Of a stretch of 64,000 nt of DNA, positions 34,531 to 43,812 are shown in pieces. Both the position numbers and the translations under genes were made by a program. Source of the stretch: DSXF01 sp964387495 (lineage in GTDB: Bacteria; Chloroflexota; Anaerolineae; Anaerolineales; Villigracilaceae); NCBI GenBank assembly GCA_964387495.1, contig CAYLXB010000008.1, positions 1 through 64,000 of the forward strand, read 5' to 3'. How positions within the stretch are numbered: position 1 is the first letter of the stretch; every line of letters starts with the position of its first letter. Below the pieces are notes generated by a model. That model did no database searches. It saw only the letters and a program-made list of their open reading frames with translations, and was not told the origin of the DNA.

Positions 34531-35517
34531 TCAGGGCAGCACCCTGACGATCAACCAATACATCCCCGCTCCCACCAGAGCAGTGGAAGGGATGGTAAGC
34601 AGCCAGGCAACCGCAATTTCCCGGGCAACCCCCCAGCGTACCTTGTTCAACCTTTCACCCGCGCCGACGCCCATGATGGCCGAACTGACCACCTGGGTGG
34701 TGCTGACCGGTCCGCCGACCAGGGAGGCCCCCAGGATCACTGTGGCGCTGGCAAGCTGGGAAGCAAAACCATCTACCGGGCGGATTTTGTAGAATTTGGC
34801 ACCAAGTGTGCGAATCAACCGCCAACCACCAACGGAAGTCCCCAGGGCGATCATGCTACCACTGAGAAGTATCACCCAAAACGGTACGGCAAATATCTTT
34901 AGGTAGCCTCCCGTGACTAATGCCAGCGTGATGATGCCCATGGTTTTTTGTGCGTCATTCGCGCCATGGCTGAGCGCCAGAGCAAGTGCAGTTAAAATCT
35001 GGCTCCTCTTAAACAATCCATTAATACGAGGCGTGGCATTCCAACTGAATAACAGGACCAGTCTTAACAGGATGAACCCAATAATAAAACCGATAATCGG
35101 AGAGGTGAACAACGCAAGCAATATCTTTTCCAAACCGCTTAATTTAATAGCCTGCCAGCCGGCTCCCATCGCCACTGCCCCGATAAACCCACCGATTAAG
35201 GCGTGGGAAGAACTGCTTGGAAATCCCAGGTACCAAGTCAAAAGATTCCAACAAATGGCGCTTACCAAAGCAGCCACCAAGACAAGGGGGCTGATGGCAT
35301 CTGATACAACAACCTCATTGCCAATCGTATTGGCCACTGCCACGCCAAAGATTAGTGGACCAGAGAACTCGGCCACTGCTGTCATGCCCAAAGCAACCCT
35401 GGGTGAAAGCGCCCGGGACGAAATCATGGTGGCAACCACATTACTGGAATCGTGGATGCCATTCAGGAAATCGAAGATCAGCGCCAGAACAATCACGATG
35501 ACAACAAGTAGAGTCAT
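34531..35517 (-). CDS. pit: PiT family inorganic phosphate permease
   Basis: A 328-aa integral membrane protein of the PiT/PHO-4 family. Both family signatures are seen: the N-terminal FDFLNGIHDSSNVVATMIS and the C-terminal repeat copy ALSHGANDAQKTMGIITLA. These carriers move inorganic phosphate with H+ or Na+ or as a metal phosphate. It follows a DUF47 gene by 8 bases, the usual DUF47-PiT pair. Its presence in a block with many HAD phosphatase-like proteins suggests handling of phosphate set free from organic substrates. Confidence 0.9.
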   Translation of the reverse strand: MTLLVVIVIVLALIFDFLNGIHDSSNVVATMISSRALSPRVALGMTAVAEFSGPLIFGVAVANTIGNEVVVSDAISPLVLVAALVSAICWNLLTWYLGFPSSSSHALIGGFIGAVAMGAGWQAIKLSGLEKILLALFTSPIIGFIIGFILLRLVLLFSWNATPRINGLFKRSQILTALALALSHGANDAQKTMGIITLALVTGGYLKIFAVPFWVILLSGSMIALGTSVGGWRLIRTLGAKFYKIRPVDGFASQLASATVILGASLVGGPVSTTQVVSSAIMGVGAGERLNKVRWGVAREIAVAWLLTIPSTALVGAGMYWLIVRVLP

Positions 35518-35525
35518 GGTTTTCC

Positions 35526-36146
35526 TCAGGCAATTTTGACCACGATATCGGCGATCACGTTGGCGGCCTCATCCCCGCGGTCGGCAGCGTTGCTCAAGTG
35601 GCGGTACACTTCCCGGTATTTCAGGATGGTGACAACGTGCTCAACATCACTGGCCCCTTTGAATAGATCCGCCAGGGCTTCGCGGTAAACATCCTCAACC
35701 CGGTTTTCCAATGCTTTGGCGCGCTGGGCATGGTCTCCGGCCACATTGGGATTCTTTTCAAGCCGGTCAACCGCCTGGAGCAGCTCATAGGCCGCATCCC
35801 GCAGCAGGGAGGCGATCCGGCGCATAAAAGGCGTCGCCTCGACATCAAAAATTTCCATTTCGTTGACCGTGCTGTATGCGTAGTCGATCACATCGTCAAT
35901 TGCCCGTGAAAGCGCAAAGATATCCTCGCGGTCAAAGGGAGTCACGAAGGTACGATTCAGCTCATCGATCAGGATGCGGCGGGCTTCATCGGCTTCTTTT
36001 TCCTTCGCCCTGAGCAGCGTGGCTGCCGCCGGCTCACGGGTCTCGAAATAAGACTGCAGTGCCTCCAAGCCCTCCAGTGTAAGTGCTGCCTGGTCATGGA
36101 TGAGGCTGATAAAAATATTCTGACGTTTTGCAAACAGAGCACGCAT
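35526..36146 (-). CDS. DUF47 (PhoU-like) phosphate transport regulator
   Basis: A 206-aa all-helical protein of the DUF47/PhoU-like family, with KEKEADEARRILIDELNRTF followed by DREDIFALSRAIDDVIDYAY, the acidic metal-binding ExxxD-type motifs typical of PhoU folds. DUF47 proteins are the usual partners of PiT permeases, and the permease gene follows at once. A good ribosome binding site (agagga) precedes ATG 36146. Confidence 0.9.
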   Translation of the reverse strand: MRALFAKRQNIFISLIHDQAALTLEGLEALQSYFETREPAAATLLRAKEKEADEARRILIDELNRTFVTPFDREDIFALSRAIDDVIDYAYSTVNEMEIFDVEATPFMRRIASLLRDAAYELLQAVDRLEKNPNVAGDHAQRAKALENRVEDVYREALADLFKGASDVEHVVTILKYREVYRHLSNAADRGDEAANVIADIVVKIA

Positions 36147-36164
36147 GGGAATTTCCTCTTTCAG

Positions 36165-37832
36165 TTATCGAATTTTGATACAGCCATGGTCTGCCAAAAA
36201 CCTCAGGCCGCTTCTTAATTGTTCAGGAGTGTTGAATTCCTGGAACTCACAGGTACGAAAGGCTTTCTCGGGCAGGTAAGCAGCCACCCTGTCGAAATCC
36301 ACCTCGCCCAGCCCGGGTGCATAGTGGTCCGTTGTGCCTATCACATCATGCAGATGTGTGCCAACAATGCGCGTTCCAAACCGTTCCAACCATGCATTCT
36401 GCGGATAGAATCCCAGCCTGAACAGGGTCTGGTCATGTCCGACATCATAGACGAAGCCCAATCGGTCAGGGCCGGCCAGGCCAAGCAGGGCGTCCAGTTC
36501 ATCGGGGCTGGGACATTCATAATAATGATAACGGTTTTCCACTCCAAGGCAGACACCCTTCCCCGCGGCATAATCCAACAACTCAAGCATGCTTCTCCGT
36601 ACCGCTTCGAAAGCCGGCCCGGCCGTTTCGGAACGGAACTTGATCATTTGTGCCTGGATCTCATGGAACGCGGGGGACTCCTGTTGGCCAGAGGCGAGCA
36701 GGGCGCGCAATTTCTTCTCCAGTCCGGTATCTCCATGGACATGCCCGGCATGGATGACCACCACAGGAGCGCCAATCCGGGTTGCCAGATCGATGCTGCG
36801 TTTGACAGAATTTACCCCTTCGCAGCGGTACGCCTCGTTGGTGGATGAAATCAGCCAATCCCGTTTTTTAAGTTCATCATCGGTAATGTCAGCCGGGCAG
36901 GGTGCATGGACGCTGCTGAAACTGAATTGGCTCAAGTCGATTCCTGCCAGCATGGCAGAGTTGACCTTATGGTTCAACTCGATCTGCGCAAATCCATCCC
37001 GCCTGGTAAACTCGAAGAAATCGGCCAGGGTGGGGAAGTTTTTCATCGCCCACATGGTCGAGAGTGATGCCCGGTGGGTACGACCGGGGCGCACGGGCTT
37101 CCGGCCCGGGAAAATCGCAAGCAGTTCTTTCAGGTTTTCGATGAAGTGGTCCGGCAGCAGGGATGGGTCATACCCTGTCCTTGGTTTGGCAGCGTTACGC
37201 ACAATGATCGTCTTCGAAAAACCTGCCCGCCGGGCAGCAGCCACATCCCGATCAGGGCGATCGCCAATATATGCGCAATTTTTCGGTTGCACGCTCATGC
37301 GCTCCACCGCTTCCAACAAAATTGCCGGATCGGGTTTTCTTTTCCCAACCACCGCGGATAGAATTACGACCTCAAAACAACCTGACAGGTTTAATTCCTT
37401 GAAAGCGGCGGGAACCTCCACGCTGCTCGTAGTGTTGCTGACCAGCCCCAGGCGATAGCCGCGCCGGAATAATTCCAACGCCACCTCCCGCGCCTCAGGG
37501 AAGACAACCCGTGTACCGGTCGCATCACGGTACGCCTGATTCAGTTCAAGCGCATGTTTTCCAACCACATCTGCCGGATAATCTGGAAGCATCCATTGGG
37601 TCCACAGGTCGCTCTCTTTAAGTTCGATCAAGGTTTCTTCAGCCCAACGTTTGTAGGCTTTGGCCCGCTTGGTGAGAAGCCCAAAAAACTCATCCACACC
37701 CAAAGCCTGATCCACTCCGGTCAGGTTCATGATACGAAGAATTGCCTCCCTTTTCTCATCCCTGGACTTGCGGGTTGTCCGGCGCAGCGTCCCCCCCATA
37801 TCAAATAATACAGCCTCAATCTGGTTACTCAT
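36165..37832 (-). CDS. HAD hydrolase fused to a sugar-phosphate isomerase/epimerase-like TIM barrel
   Basis: A 555-aa two-domain protein. Residues 1 to about 245 form a HAD domain with motif I FDMGGT, motif II SNTTSS, Lys in GKRKPDP and motif IV YIGDRPDRD. Residues about 262-555 form an AP-endonuclease-2/xylose-isomerase-type barrel with SSVHAPCP, VVIHAGHVHGD, GVENRYHYYE, YDVGHD, GTHLHDV and a final CEFQEF, giving the usual set of His/Glu/Asp metal ligands. The HAD part has the WTQWMLP block shared by the other HAD proteins of this locus. Motif I has Gly where an acid/base Asp is usual. Fusion suggests sequential steps on a phosphorylated sugar. Confidence 0.85.
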   Translation of the reverse strand: MSNQIEAVLFDMGGTLRRTTRKSRDEKREAILRIMNLTGVDQALGVDEFFGLLTKRAKAYKRWAEETLIELKESDLWTQWMLPDYPADVVGKHALELNQAYRDATGTRVVFPEAREVALELFRRGYRLGLVSNTTSSVEVPAAFKELNLSGCFEVVILSAVVGKRKPDPAILLEAVERMSVQPKNCAYIGDRPDRDVAAARRAGFSKTIIVRNAAKPRTGYDPSLLPDHFIENLKELLAIFPGRKPVRPGRTHRASLSTMWAMKNFPTLADFFEFTRRDGFAQIELNHKVNSAMLAGIDLSQFSFSSVHAPCPADITDDELKKRDWLISSTNEAYRCEGVNSVKRSIDLATRIGAPVVVIHAGHVHGDTGLEKKLRALLASGQQESPAFHEIQAQMIKFRSETAGPAFEAVRRSMLELLDYAAGKGVCLGVENRYHYYECPSPDELDALLGLAGPDRLGFVYDVGHDQTLFRLGFYPQNAWLERFGTRIVGTHLHDVIGTTDHYAPGLGEVDFDRVAAYLPEKAFRTCEFQEFNTPEQLRSGLRFLADHGCIKIR

Positions 37833-37841
37833 GTCGCACTC

Positions 37842-39278
37842 CTAACCGGAAATCCTTTCATTCCACTTGAGGATGGGCTCTGTCAATAAATCGGTAAATT
37901 TCTCGATATAACAGTCGGCTTCAGCACCCTCGTCATAATTAAAAGCGATCGTCTTCATGCCGGCGGCTCGGGCACCCTGCAATTCCGAGGGCTTGTGGCC
38001 AATGAACACAACCTGATCAGCGCTGAGGTCCAACTGCTGCAGGGCAGCGCGAAAGATCAACGGGTCCGGCTTGCGAACACCAATTTCCTTGGATGAGATG
38101 ATGGAGTCCCACACATGGCCAAATCCGCCGCTTTCGAACCAGCTTAATTTGGTTGAAATCGAGTTAGCAGTATCTGTCACGATCCCCAGCAGGTACCCTC
38201 GGTCCTTCAGGGTCTGCAGGGTTTCAGGGACCCCCTCAAAGAATTGCACATCATTGTCTTGCTCCATCAATAACTGTTTGCCGCGTTCGATCTGGTCCGG
38301 CTGCATGACCCCATACAAACGAACCACCGCCTCCCGGAATTGGTCCTGGTTGATCTGGCCGCGATAAGCCCGCCACACCAAAGCCTTTTTTTCCGCTACA
38401 TGGTTATTTTCACTATCAAGTCCCAAATCTTTCAGGAAAGCCTCGAATGCCTTCCCGCGATTGGGACGGAAATACAGGATATCCCCGGCATCAAATAAAA
38501 TGGCACGAACCAGGCCTGGGTTTTCCGGGTCAGGGCGATTAACTTGATCCTGCAAAATGTCCAACAATTCCGACATATTTTTAATTACTGCGTCAGGGAC
38601 GGCCCCGCTGTCATCTTCGCCATGGTCGAAATCATGCTGGATTTGAACCGCAAATGCAAATCCGGCCTTGCGCGCCCCCAGGATATCGCGTATGATGCGG
38701 TCGCCAACATAGACGCATTTGCTGGTCGGAACATTTGCTAGGCGGGCAGCATGATGAAAGATGGCCGGATCCGGCTTCCGGCGGCCATATTCGCTGGACA
38801 GGACAATCGGGTCGAAATATTCCCGCAGGTTATATTTCGTCAGGTTCGCAGGCACCTGTCCCCGGCTGTTCACATTACTGATCAAACCGATTTTCAAGCC
38901 CATTTGCTTGATCGATTCCAGCACCTCGGGCATCTCGGGACGCATTTCACGATGGTAAAAACTGGTTTCTATATACAGCATCAAGTCTTCAGAGATTTTA
39001 TCCAGGGCAGCGCGGTCATATGAATAATCGGTAAAAATGTATTCGTTCCATACCCGGCTGGAAGGAAGCTCTTCCATGGTCTGAACGCTCCAGTGGTGGT
39101 AACGTTTCAAGCCAGTAGAGACAACTTCAAGCAGTTGCTCATCGTTCAGTTCCAGGTGGATCCCACCCGCTCGCAAACAATCCTGTAGGCCGCTGGTTGC
39201 CCGGAGGCGCAGTTCAGGCGTGTACCAATATGTTTCAACTGTGCCTCCCATATCGAAAAATACTGCCTTGATGCTCAT
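37842..39278 (-). CDS. Tandem two-domain HAD protein
   Basis: A 478-aa protein made of two HAD domains. The first (about 1-235) has FFDMGGT, SNVNSRG, YGRRKPDP and VGDRIIRD, so motifs II-IV are intact. The second (about 258-470) has FDAGDI as motif I, VTDTANS, IGVRKPDP, but FIGHKPSE in place of GDxxxD, so its metal site looks damaged and it may be regulatory or inactive. ATG 39278 is chosen because the open frame upstream runs through untranslated-looking sequence. The substrate-binding protein gene lies upstream across a strong hairpin. Confidence 0.82.
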   Translation of the reverse strand: MSIKAVFFDMGGTVETYWYTPELRLRATSGLQDCLRAGGIHLELNDEQLLEVVSTGLKRYHHWSVQTMEELPSSRVWNEYIFTDYSYDRAALDKISEDLMLYIETSFYHREMRPEMPEVLESIKQMGLKIGLISNVNSRGQVPANLTKYNLREYFDPIVLSSEYGRRKPDPAIFHHAARLANVPTSKCVYVGDRIIRDILGARKAGFAFAVQIQHDFDHGEDDSGAVPDAVIKNMSELLDILQDQVNRPDPENPGLVRAILFDAGDILYFRPNRGKAFEAFLKDLGLDSENNHVAEKKALVWRAYRGQINQDQFREAVVRLYGVMQPDQIERGKQLLMEQDNDVQFFEGVPETLQTLKDRGYLLGIVTDTANSISTKLSWFESGGFGHVWDSIISSKEIGVRKPDPLIFRAALQQLDLSADQVVFIGHKPSELQGARAAGMKTIAFNYDEGAEADCYIEKFTDLLTEPILKWNERISG

Positions 39279-39386
39279 AATATGCCTGCTCCGACAAGGA
39301 ACATAAACCAGTACGTGAGGAACCTGCTTCCTTACGTTCGAAAAATTCAATATACGTAATGGAAAGATTGATGAATGATTACAAGC

Positions 39387-39423
39387 ACTTTGGACACGGA
39401 CACGCTGCATCCGTGTCCAAAGT
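39387..39423 (-). terminator. Strong hairpin after the substrate-binding protein gene
   Basis: Perfect 14-bp arms ACTTTGGACACGGA and TCCGTGTCCAAAGT with a 9-base loop, 32 bases after the stop of the binding-protein gene on the - strand. There is no clear U-run. Such stems often protect the 3' end of binding-protein mRNA and reduce read-through to later genes. Confidence 0.7.
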
Positions 39424-39454
39424 AGGATCGAACAATTTACAACGAATTACCTTG

Positions 39455-40684
39455 CTACTTGCCCAGGTTCAGCAGATAGAAGTCACGCGCCTGAACAAGG
39501 TTTTCGTACGCATACTGCTCAGCAATGAACCAGGTGATTTCCTGGATCTCGTCCAGGGTCTTCTGGCCTTCAGGAACCTCGTAGGTTGTATCGGCAAAGT
39601 AGGTGCCAAATTTGGCCCACGGGTCACGCCCATCAGGGCTTGTGATGAAACGGATGAACAGTTTGGCAGCATTGGGATGCGGGGCCTGGTTCATGATACC
39701 CACATAGCTCTGGCTCTGGATGCCAATCACAGGCTTGGTGCCCCAGCAGGGTTCGAAGACCAGGTTGCCTTCCTGAACATCAGGGTAGTTCGAGTAGGAC
39801 GTGAAGGCCAGGTAGTTCTCAGTCATGCCCGGGGTGGCAAAGGCCGAATCAACCTCGTCGCCGCCCGGCTGCGGGATGGGACCATTCTGAGCAAAGCGCT
39901 TCAGCCACAACCAGCCGGCATCCGGGGTGTCATCATCCAGGGTCGGTTCGCTCCCATACAGCTCCACATAAGCCGCTTTCATTTCATCGGCATGGTAAGC
40001 AATGGTGATCAGTTTGCTCAGGGTGGAGGCGTCATTCAACGGGTCCTCAATGACAAACTTACCCTTCCACTCAGGCTGGGTCAGTTCCCACAGGTTGCTG
40101 ACAGGGCAGGAATCATTCAGTTCCGAGTTGTAGGCCAGGATGGTGGTGCCAAAGCGGGACATCAGCAGGGGCTGGCTGTATTCTTCTGGAACCAAACCCT
40201 CAAGTGTGCTGGGGAAAAAGCGCCAGACATACTCATGGGGAAGCACATTCCCGACCAATTCAGCGCCGCCGCTGCTTGCCCAGATATCGCCAACAATCAG
40301 GCCGGCTTCCTGCTCACCAAGTGTCTTGGAGAGCACATCATCGCCGCCCAGGTCGAAGCCTTCGATGGCAATGTCCGGATACATCTCCTGCCAGACTTCA
40401 ACTGCCTTGGCGATCTTGGAAGAGTTGGCATAAACTACCACTTTCCCTTCCTTCTTCGCTGCTTCTTCAATGGCAGCCCAGTCCTGTTCGCCGGTGTCAT
40501 ATGGGCCAAGCTGGTTGTCTTTCAGCCACTGTTCCTTTGCGGAGAGCGGGGCTTCGGTTTCAGCCGCTGCAGGGGCCTCACTGCCAGAGGCAGGCGGTTC
40601 TTCCACCGGCTGGGCAGGTGCCGCACAGGCAACCAGGAAGCTGATCAACAGACAGGTCGTCAAAATCTTTCCAATGGTTTTCAT
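39455..40684 (-). CDS. ABC transporter substrate-binding lipoprotein (Fbp/Afu-like, family 1)
   Basis: A 409-aa lipoprotein: signal peptide with lipobox LVAC (Cys20), an Ala/Glu/Pro-rich linker, then a type II periplasmic-binding fold with KVVVYANSSKIAKAVEVWQE, typical of the iron/phosphosugar Fbp-Afu group, and GTTILAYNSEL and PEWKGKFVIEDP. AAGGAG precedes ATG 40684. The ATPase and fused permease genes lie upstream. Such proteins are often annotated as iron-binding, but AfuA members bind hexose phosphates; the context here of phosphatases, kinases and an SIS regulator favours an organophosphate ligand. Confidence 0.88.
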   Translation of the reverse strand: MKTIGKILTTCLLISFLVACAAPAQPVEEPPASGSEAPAAAETEAPLSAKEQWLKDNQLGPYDTGEQDWAAIEEAAKKEGKVVVYANSSKIAKAVEVWQEMYPDIAIEGFDLGGDDVLSKTLGEQEAGLIVGDIWASSGGAELVGNVLPHEYVWRFFPSTLEGLVPEEYSQPLLMSRFGTTILAYNSELNDSCPVSNLWELTQPEWKGKFVIEDPLNDASTLSKLITIAYHADEMKAAYVELYGSEPTLDDDTPDAGWLWLKRFAQNGPIPQPGGDEVDSAFATPGMTENYLAFTSYSNYPDVQEGNLVFEPCWGTKPVIGIQSQSYVGIMNQAPHPNAAKLFIRFITSPDGRDPWAKFGTYFADTTYEVPEGQKTLDEIQEITWFIAEQYAYENLVQARDFYLLNLGK

Positions 40685-40841
40685 TTTCTCTTGCTCCTTT
40701 GTTTTATCGTCAGAAATGGATACAACGAAATGCAGCATTCGGTTATGCTTTGTCTTTCCTTTCACCTCCTTCCACAAACACATGATTTCGTGAGTTGTCC
40801 GGTGAATTGGAAATCAATGGACTTGTGCGTCCCAAATAGCA

Positions 40842-41936
40842 TCACGCAGTCACTAAATTACCGCTTTCCTGATCATATAAGTTAAGGGTATCTGCGTCGA
40901 ACTTCAACCAGATTTTTTCATCCAATTTGATTTTACTGATTCCCATCACCTTAACTGTGACTTCCTGGTCGCAGCGGCGCGCCACGATGGTCGTATCAGC
41001 CCCGGCAGGAAGAACAGAGTACGCAGAAAATTCTATGGCGCCATCCAGGGGTCTTGTAGATACAGAGATATCCTCGGGACGTACTGCAACAACTACTTTC
41101 CCCGCCCGGTTTTGAGTTTCAAGTTCAACCGTGAAGTCGCATATTGCCACTCTGTTCCTGCCCTTCACATCCCCTTCCAGCAAGTTTACTTTGGGATTGC
41201 CAATGAAGTCCGCCACGAACAGATTTGCCGGATAGTGATAGACACGGTCAGGCGTACCCAGCTGCTGGATCACACCTTCCTTCATAACAGCAATATTGGT
41301 GGACATGGTCAGCGCCTCCACCTGGTCATGGGTTACATAAACTGTGGTAGCACCCGAGACATGGTGCAGGCGCTTCAATTCCGTTCTCATATCCATGCGC
41401 AGGCGGGCGTCCAGGTTGGAAAGCGGCTCGTCCATCAGGAACACTTTGGGGCGATACGCCAGCATGCGTGCCAGGGCAATCCGCTGCTGCTGCCCGCCGC
41501 TCATTTCACGCGGGTAACGGTCTTCATATCCCGACATCTGTACCTCTGCCAGCGATTCCTTTACCCGCTTGTCCATCTCTTCCTTGGTCAGTTTTTGAAT
41601 CTCCAGCGCAAAGGTCATATTCTTATAAACCGTCATATGCGGCCAGAGGGCATAGTTTTGAAAAACAAGCCCAAGGTCCCGCTTGCCCGGAGGCAGGGAA
41701 ATCCCCTTCTTACTGGAAAAGACCAGCTTGTCACCAATGAGAATTTCACCTTCGTTCGGATCATCCAGACCGGCGATACAGCGCAACAATGTTGTTTTAC
41801 CACAGCCCGAAGGGCCCAAAAGGGTCAAGAAAGAACCCGTTTCAATGGACAGGCTGACGTTATTGACCGCTGTGACATCTCCAAAGCGTTTTGTAAGGTT
41901 GTTGATGTTGATTGTGGTTGTGGATGTGGTTGTCAT
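40842..41936 (-). CDS. ABC transporter ATP-binding protein (FbpC/PotA-like)
   Basis: A 364-aa ATPase with Walker A GPSGCGKTT, Q-loop FQNYALWPHM, signature MSGGQQQRIALAR, Walker B VFLMDEPLSNLD and switch His in VTHDQ. A C-terminal TOBE-like domain follows from about residue 245. The 156 bases between this gene and the binding-protein gene carry no ORF and may hold an extra promoter. It pairs with the fused permease encoded 12 bases upstream. Confidence 0.92.
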   Translation of the reverse strand: MTTTSTTTININNLTKRFGDVTAVNNVSLSIETGSFLTLLGPSGCGKTTLLRCIAGLDDPNEGEILIGDKLVFSSKKGISLPPGKRDLGLVFQNYALWPHMTVYKNMTFALEIQKLTKEEMDKRVKESLAEVQMSGYEDRYPREMSGGQQQRIALARMLAYRPKVFLMDEPLSNLDARLRMDMRTELKRLHHVSGATTVYVTHDQVEALTMSTNIAVMKEGVIQQLGTPDRVYHYPANLFVADFIGNPKVNLLEGDVKGRNRVAICDFTVELETQNRAGKVVVAVRPEDISVSTRPLDGAIEFSAYSVLPAGADTTIVARRCDQEVTVKVMGISKIKLDEKIWLKFDADTLNLYDQESGNLVTA

Positions 41937-41948
41937 GCTTTCCTCTCT

Positions 41949-43784
41949 TTACATTCCAAGGCCTTTTTTGAGGCTGCCGCCCCGGAATCGGCTGATGATG
42001 AAATTACCGATCAGGACGAGGACAATCAGGATAATGATGACCGCATTGGCCTGCTGTTCGTTCCCATTTTCGATGTACCGCATGGTCATGCTGGCCAGGA
42101 CGGCGGTGGTGGGTGTTGTCAGGAGAATGATCAGTGACAGTTCACGCATCGTCGTAATGAAAGTCAGCAGAAAACCGGAAACAAAGCCGGTGCTGGTCAA
42201 CGGGAAGATGATACGGATAAAACGCCGCCAGGGACTGGCCCCTGCCACGGCGGCCGCTTCCTCCAATTCCCGGCCAACCTGGAGCATGGCTGAAACACCG
42301 CTGCGCGATGAATACGGGATATGTTTTGCCACCGAAACCACCACCAGCAGTGCAAAAGTACCATAGAGAGGTGGGATTGGCCCCACGGACCTTGTGAACA
42401 TGGAAATATAGACCGCCCCAAATGCAATCCCAGGGATCACATAGGGGATAAAAGCCAATTGTTCGACGACCTTGGCCAGCGTAGTTCCTCTGCCCTTTAC
42501 GATGGCGTAACCCAGGATTACGCCCAGAAACGCCGTGAAGAAAGCTGTGTACAGCGATAATTTAATCGAGTTCCAGGCTCCCCGGTAAATCGCCGGGTTG
42601 AGCAGCACGCCTGGCTCCCCATTATTGATCGCCACATCGCTCTCTCCAATCCAGTGTGCCAGGCTCATATTCTCCAGGCTGTAATCACCTGACCGTAGCA
42701 TCAGGGTACTCCAAATCAGCAGAGTCAGCGGCAGAACAGCGATCGCAATCTGGAAGGTAACGGTAATGGCCGTAATGACACCCTTCCAATTACGCAGTTT
42801 GGTCTTCTGAGCCATGAAACCACGCCCGCCAATCGTCTCATAACTCTTGCGTGTACCAACGATTTTCTGATTGAGGAAGATGGTGGTCATCGAGAAGAGG
42901 ATCAGGATGATCGCCAGCACAAACCCATCTCCATAAGCCTGAACCGAAGTGTTCGAGCGGAGCATGGTGGAAAGTGTGTAGTAGCGGACCGGCACACCCA
43001 AAACATTCGGTCCGCCAAAAGTACCCATTGTCTTTGAGAACGTCATGATAAAACCGGAGAGTAAAGCCGGAACGACCAGCGGGAAGGTGATCTTCCGCAG
43101 GATGCGCCCGCGGTCGGCCCCCGCCAGTTCTCCTGCCTCCTCCAGGCTGGAGTCAATGGACATCAGAGCAGCGGACACGAACAGGTAGAAGAAGGTATAG
43201 TAGTGCAACCCACTGCTGACGATGATTGGCAGCGGCCCGTAAGCCACCCAGTCTGGCGGCGGTGAACCCGTCAAATACATCAGCATACCCGGCACCCCCC
43301 CCGTTGTGCCGTTGTTGAACAATACTTTCCACGCCATGGCGATTGTCCAGGAGGGCATGATGTAAGGTACCGTTGCCAGGACATTGATGATTCTCCTGCC
43401 CGGCATATCTGTGCGTACGATCATCCAGGCCATCCCGCCCCCGATGGTGAAAGAGAGCAGGGTGGCACCCAGGGACACCGTCAAAGAATGCAGCAGAGGC
43501 TCGTACGTCATGATCTTACTGATCTTGCTTGTCAGCATTCTGATCCAGTGGAAGAGGGTAAATTGCCCAGCCACAGCATCCTTGGCATAACGAATATCAT
43601 TCTCCGAGAATGTTACCGTGGTGGCGATCATCCGGTAGAGGGGGATGATCACCATATAGAACATGACTGCCAACATGATCAAGGACAGCACCACATGCGG
43701 GCTTGTTAGCCAGCGGATACTCCTTCTCATAAAGGCAAGCACTCTTGCAGACGACAACGACCGAGGGACTTCCACAGAGGACAT
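41949..43784 (-). CDS. ABC transporter permease, two fused membrane modules (FbpB-like)
   Basis: A 611-aa inner-membrane protein with about twelve helices and two BPD_transp_1 modules. The EAA loops are visible as EEAGELAGADRGRILRKITF in the first half and EEAAAVAGASPWRRFIRIIF in the second. One fused permease chain is typical of the Fbp/Afu/phosphonate-type importers. An aggag site precedes ATG 43784. With the ATPase and binding lipoprotein it forms a complete importer. Confidence 0.92.
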   Translation of the reverse strand: MSSVEVPRSLSSARVLAFMRRSIRWLTSPHVVLSLIMLAVMFYMVIIPLYRMIATTVTFSENDIRYAKDAVAGQFTLFHWIRMLTSKISKIMTYEPLLHSLTVSLGATLLSFTIGGGMAWMIVRTDMPGRRIINVLATVPYIMPSWTIAMAWKVLFNNGTTGGVPGMLMYLTGSPPPDWVAYGPLPIIVSSGLHYYTFFYLFVSAALMSIDSSLEEAGELAGADRGRILRKITFPLVVPALLSGFIMTFSKTMGTFGGPNVLGVPVRYYTLSTMLRSNTSVQAYGDGFVLAIILILFSMTTIFLNQKIVGTRKSYETIGGRGFMAQKTKLRNWKGVITAITVTFQIAIAVLPLTLLIWSTLMLRSGDYSLENMSLAHWIGESDVAINNGEPGVLLNPAIYRGAWNSIKLSLYTAFFTAFLGVILGYAIVKGRGTTLAKVVEQLAFIPYVIPGIAFGAVYISMFTRSVGPIPPLYGTFALLVVVSVAKHIPYSSRSGVSAMLQVGRELEEAAAVAGASPWRRFIRIIFPLTSTGFVSGFLLTFITTMRELSLIILLTTPTTAVLASMTMRYIENGNEQQANAVIIILIVLVLIGNFIISRFRGGSLKKGLGM

Positions 43785-43812
43785 AAGTATCTCCTGATTT
43801 TTTTACCAACAG

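Noticed and set aside
39455..43784. Simple annotation as an iron(III) importer
   Set aside because: The family resemblance is real, but no iron-related gene is nearby, and the phosphatase, kinase and SIS-regulator context fits a phosphorylated ligand better; kept as an open alternative.
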